Shown here: positions 15,971 to 24,363 of the stretch, in pieces
Position numbering within the stretch: position 1 is the stretch's first letter
Layout: each line of letters starts with the position of its first letter
From: Blastocatellia bacterium
GTDB lineage: Bacteria > Acidobacteriota > Blastocatellia > HR10
Assembly: GCA_035573895.1 (NCBI GenBank)
Contig: DATLZR010000167.1
Location: 1 to 64,000, forward strand
Direction: 5' to 3'
Length of the DNA stretch: 64,000 nt
Position numbers and translations under genes: made by a program
Notes under the pieces: generated by a model
What the model saw: only the letters and a program-made list of their open reading frames with translations
Told to the model about the DNA's origin: nothing
Database searches by the model: none

Positions 15971-17494
15971 CTACCACGGGTCGTGATCGAAGATGACGAC
16001 TTCGCCGGTGACCGGCGACAAGTAGCTAAGCCGCCGCGCTTTGCCGTGGAGCGCGTGCGCGATTTTCAGGTACATCCAGATGGGAGCCTGCCCCGTCAGA
16101 ACGACCGCGCGGCCCTCCCCGGCCAGCTCCAGCGCCCGCCGTTCATATTCGGGCAAATCGCCCAGCTTGGCCGCGCCCGAATAAAACGTGCTGAGGTCAA
16201 TCGTCACGACATCAGGTTCGACAGTCATCTCGTGCTCGCCTCCGAAAATACGTTTGAGCGTCTCGCCTATCTCTTTCACGCGAGTGACGAGCGCGCTCGC
16301 CTTCGTCGGTTGCTCCTTCATACCGGCATGATCCACATCGTTTCGGGCGTCGCGGATCGAACTCCAGAGCGCGATGAGCGATTCCGCCTGATCGTGCGCG
16401 CGGAATTTCTCCACATCCGCCGCATCCGGTTCGGCTCCGGTCCACGGGTCCGAGCGCTTCCTTTCATCCGGCTGTTTGCTCCAGGTCAGATAGTTGAGCA
16501 ATCGTTCGGCTCGCTCGCGGGCCTCTCGTTGAAGCGGATTTTCGAGATCAAGGAGCACGCAGACTTTCGTCACCAGCAGTTCGCGCGCGAGCGTAAGGGC
16601 CTGAACAAAGAGGCCGCGCTCGATATACCACGCGATCATGCGATGCTGAACGTGAAGATTTTTCACGCTCGGCGACGTAGCGAACTGGGCGAATTCCTGG
16701 CCGAGCGCAGGAGCAATCAGCGCAAACGGTTTAGCCCACCGGGTGGCCTCGTTCAATGCCGCATCCGTGAATAGATCGGCCAGGCGTTGGGCTTTCTCCA
16801 TGACCTCCAGAGGACGGATGAGCAAAAGGGCTTGAGAAAGCTCGTTGACCCGATCTCCCATTTTCTGAAGCGCCGTCGGCTTCTCGGCCGCGATCGGCGA
16901 GGTTTCGGTCGGACGCTCGCGCCAGGCTTCAGCCTGAATCTCCTGGAGCAATCGGGAGAGATCAGCCGCCGATCCGCTCCGGCGGAAGATGTGAACTGCT
17001 GCCAGCCAATCGAGCAAACTCAAAAACGGCGAGAGGTCGAACACCGGAGCACGGCCTTCATTATCGCGGGCCTCGAAGGCCCCGTAGACAATCCCGCGCA
17101 CGCGAACATTTTTGACCGCGCGAAGATAGGCGACGGCCAGGAAAACGACAAACGGGAGCGAGCGGAACCCGTGCGTAATGTCAAAGATCACCTCTTCGCC
17201 TTCATCTACGCTTTGGACGACACGATCGAAGATCGTCCAGAGCTCGTCGGGTTTTCCGCCCCAGGGAATTTCGACCGGTTTGGGTTCGATTCTTCCGGCG
17301 AGCCCCTCGCACAACTTGTTCCAGTAGCGTTCCTTCGACTCCTTGGTGACGAAGACCGTCATGTGATCTGGCTGAAAGAACTCATAGAGGGCGATGGGAA
17401 AGAGATCCGATTCCACGACTTTCCCTCCGTAGAGGTATCGGGCCGTCTTATACCCATCACCCGTTCCCAATCCCACGAACGTCAGTGCCTTCAT
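15971..17494 (-). CDS. CARF-HEPN effector (Csx2/DxTHG family) fused to a C-terminal Csx3-like domain
   Basis: This is a 507-residue protein, last gene of the cmr operon. Residues 1-170 form a CARF domain of the TM1812/Csx2 family (FVGLGTGDGYKTARY; DITHG at 105-109). A helical region holds the HEPN ribonuclease motif R384-NDVD-H389. Residues about 421-507 resemble Csx3: AVVLTGQAPIWMYLKIAHAL, then LSPVTGEVVIFDHDP. In A. fulgidus Csx3 (as I recall it) His60, Asp69 and Arg71 matter; here H483 aligns with His60, while Asp69 and Arg71 align with S493 and V495. The likely design is cOA-activated RNA cleavage with a built-in cOA binding or degrading domain. The ATG at 17494 follows GGGGAGGAGACCG. It is 205 bp after cmr6, with a hairpin repeat between. 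Confidence 0.85.
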   Translation of the reverse strand: MKALTFVGLGTGDGYKTARYLYGGKVVESDLFPIALYEFFQPDHMTVFVTKESKERYWNKLCEGLAGRIEPKPVEIPWGGKPDELWTIFDRVVQSVDEGEEVIFDITHGFRSLPFVVFLAVAYLRAVKNVRVRGIVYGAFEARDNEGRAPVFDLSPFLSLLDWLAAVHIFRRSGSAADLSRLLQEIQAEAWRERPTETSPIAAEKPTALQKMGDRVNELSQALLLIRPLEVMEKAQRLADLFTDAALNEATRWAKPFALIAPALGQEFAQFATSPSVKNLHVQHRMIAWYIERGLFVQALTLARELLVTKVCVLLDLENPLQREARERAERLLNYLTWSKQPDERKRSDPWTGAEPDAADVEKFRAHDQAESLIALWSSIRDARNDVDHAGMKEQPTKASALVTRVKEIGETLKRIFGGEHEMTVEPDVVTIDLSTFYSGAAKLGDLPEYERRALELAGEGRAVVLTGQAPIWMYLKIAHALHGKARRLSYLSPVTGEVVIFDHDPW

Positions 17495-17512
17495 CGGTCT
17501 CCTCCCCAAATC

Positions 17513-17580
17513 ACCACGGATGGACGCGGATCAACGCGGATGAGGAAATTGATCCGTGCCCATCAGTGTTCATCCGTGGT
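17513..17580. repeat. hairpin repeat of the CCACNGATG...CATCNGTGG type
   Basis: ACCACGGATG (17513-17522) is the perfect complement of CATCCGTGGT (17571-17580), with further imperfect pairing between. It is related to the element at 2027-2081. It lies between cmr6 and the CARF-HEPN-Csx3 gene and could act as a transcript-processing or attenuating hairpin in the operon. Confidence 0.7.
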
Positions 17581-17699
17581 CTCCTGGCTTCACAGTGAGC
17601 GCCATGAGAAGCTCCTCTGAAAATTGGCGAGAGCGCATGCTCGCGTCGTGCCCGCTTGAGTGTGCTCGAAACGCGTGCTCCCAGGCCGCGTCATTCCTC

Positions 17700-18998
17700 T
17701 CATGCCGGGCTCACTTTCGTCACTTTTTCATCGGCCGTTACCGCCATCACTTTCACTTTCACCCTCTTGCCCGGCGGATGAGGATAATACGCGGTCTCGA
17801 ACGTGACTTCCTGATCGAGCCCTCCCAGTAGCCGAACCGTTACTCTTCTGCCGTCGTTTGCGAGGACCTCGGCCTCAAGTTTGTCCCCCTGTTTGACACG
17901 TGGTCGAGCTGGTGGTTCGGGCGGCTTGGATGCAGCTTTCGTTTTCTGTTGCTCAGGGGAAGCGGGACTCGGCGATTTCTTCTCCGGCGCGGGTTTCGGG
18001 GCTGGAGGTGAAGCTTGAACGGGCGATGCCTTCTGCGACGGGCCTTTTGCCGACTCCGCTTTTTGGAGTTTCGCCAGTTCCTTCGTCAGTTCCTCAGCCG
18101 AGATCCGCCCTTCGGCGAAGAATCCGTAGCCGCTCGCCGTCTTGCCGCCAAAGCCGAGTTGTTCAAGTCCACGTTCGAGCCACTCCCGAGCAAGTCGCAA
18201 TGCCTCATCAGAACGAGCGACGAGCGCGAATTGAAAAACGGGCTTCTCTTCCGCACGAGAGCCAATGCCGATAGTGAGGAAATTCACGGGATTCGGGCTC
18301 TGCCATTCCGTCGGGAGATTGTTTTTCGGATCTCGATAGTAGTCGGGGAAATGCGGGTTCAAGATGTCCACTTCGAGCCTCGGCGGTGCGATCGCATACG
18401 CATCGAGGAAGACGACATCGCCTTGCTGGTGTTCTTCGGCCTGCCGTTCGTCCTTGCTCTCGGAGCCGAAGACGAGCTTGATCTTGTCCGCCGGCTCACC
18501 TGTCAACTCGGCCCACGCGCGCGCCACGCCCTTGAGCCCGCTTCCCGGCAGATAGGGAAACCCATAGAGCGAGTGAAAGGCGAATCCGACTTCCATCGGA
18601 TGCGCTCCGCCGAGCCCTGAAAGAATCCGCGCTTCCGCTCGCTTGCCGAAGATAACGGTCTTGTAACCATGCTCCTCGAACGACGCGACCATCCGCACCT
18701 GTCGCTCCAGAAAGGCGAAGTAGGCATCGCGCGGGAAACTGCGCGCGATGGATTCGACCTGCTCAAGGAACCAGCTTTTGACGCTCCTTTCTCGCCTTCC
18801 CTCTTTGAATTTCCCCTCCAGCGTCCAGTTGCCGTCCCATATCCAGACGAATTTATTGAACAGCAGTCCGACGTTCTGGGCATGTGAGCGAAGCGCTTCC
18901 GCCAGCGCTTGACTATCGCGAGGCAAGGGGAAGCGCGGCGACGGCGGCCCATCCGTTGGTTGTGATCCCGTTCTCGCTCTTCTTCTCCCGTTTGGCAT
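17700..18998 (-). CDS. cmr6: Cmr6 with a C-terminal extension
   Basis: This is the RAMP subunit at the crRNA 3' end of the Cmr complex. Family features are PYLPGSGLKGVARAWAE, GDVVFLDAYA, DILNPHFPDYYRD and ASGYGFF, all within the first 310 residues. That is the usual Cmr6 size, but this protein has 432 residues. After a Pro/Ala/Lys-rich linker (about 310-365) comes a small beta-rich domain (VKQGDKLEAEVLANDGRRVT to VKVMAVTADEKVTKVSP) that resembles an OB or S1-like fold, which would suggest RNA binding. The ATG at 18998 follows GAGGAGG; an upstream GTG overlaps the cmr5 stop. Confidence 0.92.
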   Translation of the reverse strand: MPNGRRRARTGSQPTDGPPSPRFPLPRDSQALAEALRSHAQNVGLLFNKFVWIWDGNWTLEGKFKEGRRERSVKSWFLEQVESIARSFPRDAYFAFLERQVRMVASFEEHGYKTVIFGKRAEARILSGLGGAHPMEVGFAFHSLYGFPYLPGSGLKGVARAWAELTGEPADKIKLVFGSESKDERQAEEHQQGDVVFLDAYAIAPPRLEVDILNPHFPDYYRDPKNNLPTEWQSPNPVNFLTIGIGSRAEEKPVFQFALVARSDEALRLAREWLERGLEQLGFGGKTASGYGFFAEGRISAEELTKELAKLQKAESAKGPSQKASPVQASPPAPKPAPEKKSPSPASPEQQKTKAASKPPEPPARPRVKQGDKLEAEVLANDGRRVTVRLLGGLDQEVTFETAYYPHPPGKRVKVKVMAVTADEKVTKVSPA

Positions 18999-19000
18999 AG

Positions 19001-19414
19001 TCACTCCTCCTCAGGCTCCGGCAAAACAGCTTCAGCGAAGCGGCGCAACCAGTGGAGGTAGCTGAGCGCCTCGGTCGTCGCCTGCCGATAAGTCTCGCTC
19101 GTCGTGTTGAAGATACGCTCGATGAGCGTCGGCTGAGTGGCGCCGGTCCAACGAATCTCACTGAAGAGCCATTTCTGAAGGTGAGCATAGACGATCTCGT
19201 GAGGATCGTCCGCATTGCCCTTCCCTTTAGATTTCAGAAAGGCGAGCGCCTGTCCCAAGCCATTAGTCAGAATCATCACCGGCAGCTTCAACACGAGGCC
19301 GCGATACTTCCGCTTCACGTCCGGCGATTTTCTATCCACCTCCTGGACGTCATCCCACGCTGCCTTGGCTCGCTGTTGCTCTTTCGTCTGTTGAAAACTC
19401 ACGGTGCTAGCCAT
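19001..19414 (-). CDS. cmr5: Cmr5 small subunit
   Basis: This is a 137-residue helical small subunit (Cas11 type) of the Cmr complex. It begins MASTVSFQQTKEQQRAKAAW, a typical Cmr5 start, with the conserved KYRGLVLKLPVMILTNGLGQ helix pair and AHLQKWLF later. The open frame extends 44 codons upstream into cmr4, but those codons have no family match and the ATG at 19414 lies behind AGGAGG-rich sequence. It overlaps the end of cmr4 by 8 bp and abuts cmr6. Confidence 0.93.
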   Translation of the reverse strand: MASTVSFQQTKEQQRAKAAWDDVQEVDRKSPDVKRKYRGLVLKLPVMILTNGLGQALAFLKSKGKGNADDPHEIVYAHLQKWLFSEIRWTGATQPTLIERIFNTTSETYRQATTEALSYLHWLRRFAEAVLPEPEEE

Positions 19415-20375
19415 TGCCCTGTTCCTCCTTTCCTGGCTTCGGTTGTTTCCCTTGGCCGTGGAAACGCACGCTGACGATGCCGCGCCCGATGGTGGCATCG
19501 CCGCCGAGCTGCAGGCGCTGTCCATCAATGCCGCGCAAGAATGCAAGCACAGCCGGAGAATCGGCTAATTCAGCGCGATCATCCTTCACCGGATCGTGCG
19601 CGAGGACGACGGAATAAAGGAGCGAATCGGGCAGGAGCGCCTCTTCGTAGAAAAGCCCGCCCTTCACGACGGTGCGTTTGTCGTTGTCAATTTTGATTCG
19701 CGCTTGAACTTCCGTGGAGAGTTTGACGAAGTCTCGGAAGGCGTTGTCGGGAAGCACAAGCAAACTCTTTTTGACTTTCTCCCGCCAGAACGCATACTCG
19801 CCCCGGTCAGGGAACGCTTCTTGAGAAAGCCATTTTGCGATGGAGGTCACCTCCTCCTTTCCTTGAAACCCGAACGCATACTCTTCGAGCAGAACCTGAT
19901 CGTCAGCGGCCACATCGCAGCCTTCTCGCACTCCCAGCACGGTTCGATCGTCTGGAGGTCTCGGTATCGTCCAGTCTATGGACACACCGGCAATTTGGGC
20001 ATCGCGGCGAAATCGCTCGAGCGCCGTCGGCGAGGTGCAGTAGGCGAAGATGCCTTTGAGCGAACGAACGGGAAAGAGCAGAATTCGCGCATCGGTGAAG
20101 CTGACGGCCGCCGCGAATCCGCTCTCTTCCGATCCGATCTTATCCGGCCCGAACGCGAGTTCGATCTTGCGCCTGTCGGCACTATCAGTGGACCTGAACT
20201 CGAACCATTCGCGCACGGCGCCTTTCAGGCCGGACGCCTGGATCACGGGAAAGTCGGTGTACTTTTCGCGTTGAATGGGCAGGTCCACGACGCCGAGGCT
20301 CGTGCCGCTGCCGGCATGAAGCGACGTCTCGGTGTAAAGGAACATCAACGTGGCTTTCTTGAACATAGTCACCAT
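19407..20375 (-). CDS. cmr4: Cmr4, RAMP backbone and target-RNA nuclease
   Basis: This is a 322-residue Cas7-type protein that repeats along the Cmr filament and cleaves target RNA. SLHAGSGTSLGVVDLPIQRE carries D31, equivalent to catalytic Asp26 of Pyrococcus Cmr4, followed by PVIQASGLKGAVREWFE. The C-terminal QLGGDATIGRGIVSVRF is also conserved. An ATG three codons in (20366) is an equally good start. It overlaps cmr3 by 7 bp, so translation is probably coupled. Confidence 0.95.
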   Translation of the reverse strand: MVTMFKKATLMFLYTETSLHAGSGTSLGVVDLPIQREKYTDFPVIQASGLKGAVREWFEFRSTDSADRRKIELAFGPDKIGSEESGFAAAVSFTDARILLFPVRSLKGIFAYCTSPTALERFRRDAQIAGVSIDWTIPRPPDDRTVLGVREGCDVAADDQVLLEEYAFGFQGKEEVTSIAKWLSQEAFPDRGEYAFWREKVKKSLLVLPDNAFRDFVKLSTEVQARIKIDNDKRTVVKGGLFYEEALLPDSLLYSVVLAHDPVKDDRAELADSPAVLAFLRGIDGQRLQLGGDATIGRGIVSVRFHGQGKQPKPGKEEQGNG

Positions 20376-21559
20376 GCTCCTATCAGAGAGTACCCGAAAC
20401 CCTGTCGCGCGGTCCCGGGAAAAGTTTCCGAATCCTCGGAGATGGACTTTTCGTGAAACGTTTGAGCAACCGCATCAGCATCGCCCTCCAGAAGCTCGAA
20501 GAAGTAGACGCTTCCGGCTGGCACAAAGCGATGAACGGGCTTGGGAAACTGCTTCGCCAGGTCGAATCCCCCGATTCCGACGGGCTTGCCGAGCGCCACA
20601 GCAACGAGTTTGACGCGCACGTTTCCGCGAGAGGCTTCGAGCGTGCGCTCGTCAATCCATTCCGGACGCCAGCCGTTCACAAACAGAGCGGGAGTCACGA
20701 GCACTAGCTTGAATCTGCGGCGCTCCTGAATTCGTTGCTTGATTTCATCGAGCGCCAGCGCTGAAACCCGCGCCGGTTGATAATGAGCCGGACGGCGATC
20801 TCCGCCCAGGTTGATCAATCCGGAATCCGGCAGGCGGTCTGTCCCGTTAAACTCAGCAAAAAAGCCGATGCCCTGCTTGAGTCGAAGGTACTCAACGCTG
20901 TAGAGCAAGCCCTCGCGCACGGACCGGCGCGCGCGATCCCGCGCGATCCCGGTTCGCTCCTCCCGGGTGAAGATCGCTTCCCCGATCTGATTCCCGGCGA
21001 TGACTTCTTCGGGAGCAAAGAATGAATCTGCGGAATGCGCGTCGTCAGCCAGATACCGCTCTATCCCTCGCTCGGTGAGCCAACCTGCGGCGGCGTCAAG
21101 ATGCGCGTCTTTCATGAACCAGAGATGTCGCAGCCCCGGAGGGAGATTCGTCCGAACGGGGAATCCGTCTACCGGTTTCAGGAGCGCGAGCCGTCCCGTG
21201 CCTTTGACTTCAGCCACGTCCTGCGGCATGGGATAAAGCAATTCCACCGGGATCGCTTGCTCGTGGGAATCTCCTGATCCTCGCTTTCGCGCCACGAGGA
21301 AGCGGCAAAGCTCAAGCGTGCCGAAATGCGATGGCGAGCCGATCTCCCGAGCTAATTCCGGCGGAACGTCCTTCCCTTCCCTGAACGCCTCGAAGCGACC
21401 AAAGTGATGGCTCAACAGGTGAGAGCGGATCGCCGCATAAACGGTTGACGGCGGGGGCGGGAAGACGCTTCGCGCCAGATGATCCTCGCCGCCGGTGAAA
21501 GGCTTGCTTTCACGGAAGAGCAATACATCGAGCGGTTCGATGAAAATCGCCTTGCTCAT
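20369..21559 (-). CDS. cmr3: Cmr3, crRNA 5'-tag-binding RAMP
   Basis: This is a 396-residue Cas5-type RAMP protein that pairs with Cmr2 and holds the crRNA tag. The start, FIEPLDVLLFRESKPFTGGE followed by SVFPPPPSTVYAAIRS, is diagnostic of Cmr3. Near the C terminus GKPVGIGGFDL and PAGSVYFFELLEG are also typical. Start and stop overlap cmr2 and cmr4 by a few bases, as expected in this tight operon. Confidence 0.95.
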   Translation of the reverse strand: MSKAIFIEPLDVLLFRESKPFTGGEDHLARSVFPPPPSTVYAAIRSHLLSHHFGRFEAFREGKDVPPELAREIGSPSHFGTLELCRFLVARKRGSGDSHEQAIPVELLYPMPQDVAEVKGTGRLALLKPVDGFPVRTNLPPGLRHLWFMKDAHLDAAAGWLTERGIERYLADDAHSADSFFAPEEVIAGNQIGEAIFTREERTGIARDRARRSVREGLLYSVEYLRLKQGIGFFAEFNGTDRLPDSGLINLGGDRRPAHYQPARVSALALDEIKQRIQERRRFKLVLVTPALFVNGWRPEWIDERTLEASRGNVRVKLVAVALGKPVGIGGFDLAKQFPKPVHRFVPAGSVYFFELLEGDADAVAQTFHEKSISEDSETFPGTARQGFGYSLIGAW

Positions 21560-24363
21560 CGGTTCTCCTCCCGACTGAGGAACACCGCCAGGTCTAAAAA
21601 CTTGCCCAGATCGTCAAGCGAGACGCCCGACTCGAAAAGCCTCAAAAGCCCTTCGTCGAGCAGCCGACGGCCGATCTCGCTCTTCCCATCTTTTGAGAAT
21701 CGCGTGCTGAGATGACGGCCGAGCAGGCGATGCGTCTCTTTCGCGACGGCTTCTTGAGAAAGGCCCGAGAGCGCACGGGCTCCTTCGCGGAAGACATAAG
21801 CGAATTTCGGCGACACGTCGCCGCTCGAAAAAGCATCGCGCCAATCTATTAAGCATTGAAGCGTATCAACGGGCGCGGAGCCGTCTTTCTGGTAATACCA
21901 CTTCGCGCCGAAAGATTCATGGCCGCCCGACCGCTTCATGAGCGCGATGGAGAACGCATTGCGACCGATCACATCTTTGGCTCGCTTCTCCTGCGCTCGT
22001 GCGGCGTTGAGGGTTTGACCGAGGTCCTGCATGTGGTGGGCGATGGCCACGCCCATGCTGGCCGTAGCCGTCATGCCCATCGTGAGCTGGAATCCCGTGT
22101 CCGTTCGGGCGAAGCCAGAACCGGCGATCCAGTCCACCTGGTTCTCATCGCCCCTGAGCGCGCCGGTGAAGAAGGCGCGCAGCTTTCGCATCACTTCCGG
22201 CAGATCGCCGAGCGAGACGAAAGCCATCACATCATCGCCTCCGGCATAGATCAACTTGCCGAGGTGCTCCTCTTCGACGATGCGGCGAGCGGTCGCGAGC
22301 GAGAAGTCGCGCAGGGCCTTGCTGATGGCCAGATGGAGCGACGGATTGAGCGGGCGCCTCATTTCCCCCAGCTTTTGCCATTCGCTGTTCGACGTCAGCT
22401 CGTTCCACACGCTCGGATGAAGAATTTCTTGGAGTCGTGGAGCGAATTCACCGGCGACCCATTTGCCCATGTGATCGCCGTCCATCACTAATACGGCGTA
22501 GTAGCGAGACGGTGCGCCGAGAGTATTTCGCTTAGCGAAATCGAGAAGCTCGGTGAGTGCTCCCAGAGCTTCTCTCCGCGCGGACTCCAGGCCGGAAGGG
22601 TTATCCTTCCACCTCTCGGTCAGCTCACGCTGAAGATCTCGCTTATTGAAGGATTCCTCAAAGAGCCAATCCCCATCCAGGCGAGTGAAGTCCCAAGGCA
22701 GATCGGGTATCTTTTTGTGAGCGCGAGCCGCTGCTTCCGCCATCTTTGGAAGAGGCGCGCTTTTTGCCCGGTCATCTCCCAGAAGAGTTCGCACACACGT
22801 CGTATAGCGGTTCAACAACCCAAAGAGCTTCATATCTCCCGTCGGGAGCCTTTCAACGATCCGGCGCTTGAAAGACGAGGTCGCAACCGTGCTGGTTGAA
22901 GGAAAAGACGTCTCGATGTCCCATCCGAGTCCTCCGTCTTCCTCGGGGGCTTTGAAGTAATAAGCCGCGGCCAATCGCTTGGTGAGCGCAATGGCGCTCA
23001 GTCGCTCGCCGCTGCGAAGCAGGGGGATTCGAGGGATCATTCGCCGGTTCCAGAACTCGCGGAGCTTGCCGAAATCCGTATGCTCGGCCAGATGCACCGG
23101 TTCGAGCTCGGCGAACATCGTGCACTTGAAGTGCGGTTCAATCTGCCCGGCGAAATCCCGCGTCGCTTTCCGACTCCCCAAGCCGCGTTCGGTCAGCGCA
23201 TAGAGCTTGCTGTAGCAGGTGCCGATGTTCGGCGCATAACCCGTCTTCTCGTACTGCTCGACGATCGAAGCGAACTCCCACGGTTCTTGCATCGGGTGGC
23301 ACCAGGTCTTGAAAGTTTCGAGAAACTGCCTGTGATCCTCTCCCCAGGGGAGCACGGCCCAGTAGATCTCCAGGAAGTTTTCGACCTGCCGCCGCCAGAT
23401 GCGATCCCACCCGTCGTCGGGGGTGATACCGGCTTCGCGCTCAACGCCCTTTTTGACGGCGAAGCAGATGATTTTGAAAACCTCGCGCACCCTCTCGTCA
23501 ACCTGTCGAGCGAGTCCAGCCGCCTCACTCGCAGGCAGGATGGCCAGGAACCGATTGGGAACCGTCGGCGCCGAGAGTTTCTCCTCGCTTGGTTTCTCGA
23601 TGAACTTCAGCCCCTTCTCTTCGATCAGCCAGAGATCGGCGAAGGGCTGTCCGCACAGGTCGGGAAAGATGATCGCGTCTGGTCCCCAGGATTCAGCAAC
23701 GACTTTCATCGCCTGCCAGGAGAGGAACGAGAGCAGGTAGCTGCCCGCCCACAGGTCTTGCGTTTTTCGTGCCGCTGCGATGAAGCTCTGCACCGGCCCG
23801 AGGGCGAAAAGCAAAAATGCCGGCTCGGGTAATGCGGCCGCGATGGCCGACGTTACGCGGCGATGTTCCCAGATGGAATGATCGGGGACGCGCGTGTCAG
23901 CCGGAAGCACTTCCCAGAGTTGCCCCATGCCATCCTGCTTTCGCTTCGCTTCAAGCAGCGGGAGCAGCTCCCGCCAGAGCGAGAGGTAGAGCTTTTCGAG
24001 ATCATCGCCGTAGGTGGCTCGTAACTCAGAGAACATCTCGTCCACCGACGCCATGACGGCGCGATGATCCGCCGTCGCGAGCGATTGGATGGGAAATTGC
24101 TTGCCCGAGAGCGGGTGAACGATGAGCGGATTCTGAGGCCAATCGGTGGGGAAGCCCCGGAGGCTCACGCGATCGGCGGCCGAAGCGATGCGGTCGGCCG
24201 TTTTGACTTCATCCGGGATGACGGCGTCAAGTCCGAGCTTCTCCATCAGCGCTCGGGCCCGCCCTTCATGCCCGCCGTTGATGGCGCGGCCTAAGATGAG
24301 CGCCTTCTCCGGCGGATCATGGAGCAGGGCGCGAATTTTGCGAAGCAAGACATCTCGGTTCAT
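21556..24363 (-). CDS. cmr2: type III-B CRISPR Cas10/Cmr2
   Basis: This is the large subunit of the Cmr complex (935 residues). The N terminus IRALLHDPPEKALILG contains His-Asp, the remaining HD motif (H15-D16). The Palm domain has an intact GGDD (residues 708-711, IYAGGDDVMAFV), so cyclic oligoadenylate synthesis is expected. SIWEHRRVTSAIAAALPEPA and PVQSFIAAARKTQDLWAGSY are strong Cmr2 signatures. The ATG at 24363 overlaps the cmr1 stop (ATGA) and is preferred to a TTG two codons earlier. Together with csm1, the locus encodes two apparently intact signalling Cas10 proteins. Confidence 0.96.
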   Translation of the reverse strand: MNRDVLLRKIRALLHDPPEKALILGRAINGGHEGRARALMEKLGLDAVIPDEVKTADRIASAADRVSLRGFPTDWPQNPLIVHPLSGKQFPIQSLATADHRAVMASVDEMFSELRATYGDDLEKLYLSLWRELLPLLEAKRKQDGMGQLWEVLPADTRVPDHSIWEHRRVTSAIAAALPEPAFLLFALGPVQSFIAAARKTQDLWAGSYLLSFLSWQAMKVVAESWGPDAIIFPDLCGQPFADLWLIEEKGLKFIEKPSEEKLSAPTVPNRFLAILPASEAAGLARQVDERVREVFKIICFAVKKGVEREAGITPDDGWDRIWRRQVENFLEIYWAVLPWGEDHRQFLETFKTWCHPMQEPWEFASIVEQYEKTGYAPNIGTCYSKLYALTERGLGSRKATRDFAGQIEPHFKCTMFAELEPVHLAEHTDFGKLREFWNRRMIPRIPLLRSGERLSAIALTKRLAAAYYFKAPEEDGGLGWDIETSFPSTSTVATSSFKRRIVERLPTGDMKLFGLLNRYTTCVRTLLGDDRAKSAPLPKMAEAAARAHKKIPDLPWDFTRLDGDWLFEESFNKRDLQRELTERWKDNPSGLESARREALGALTELLDFAKRNTLGAPSRYYAVLVMDGDHMGKWVAGEFAPRLQEILHPSVWNELTSNSEWQKLGEMRRPLNPSLHLAISKALRDFSLATARRIVEEEHLGKLIYAGGDDVMAFVSLGDLPEVMRKLRAFFTGALRGDENQVDWIAGSGFARTDTGFQLTMGMTATASMGVAIAHHMQDLGQTLNAARAQEKRAKDVIGRNAFSIALMKRSGGHESFGAKWYYQKDGSAPVDTLQCLIDWRDAFSSGDVSPKFAYVFREGARALSGLSQEAVAKETHRLLGRHLSTRFSKDGKSEIGRRLLDEGLLRLFESGVSLDDLGKFLDLAVFLSREENR

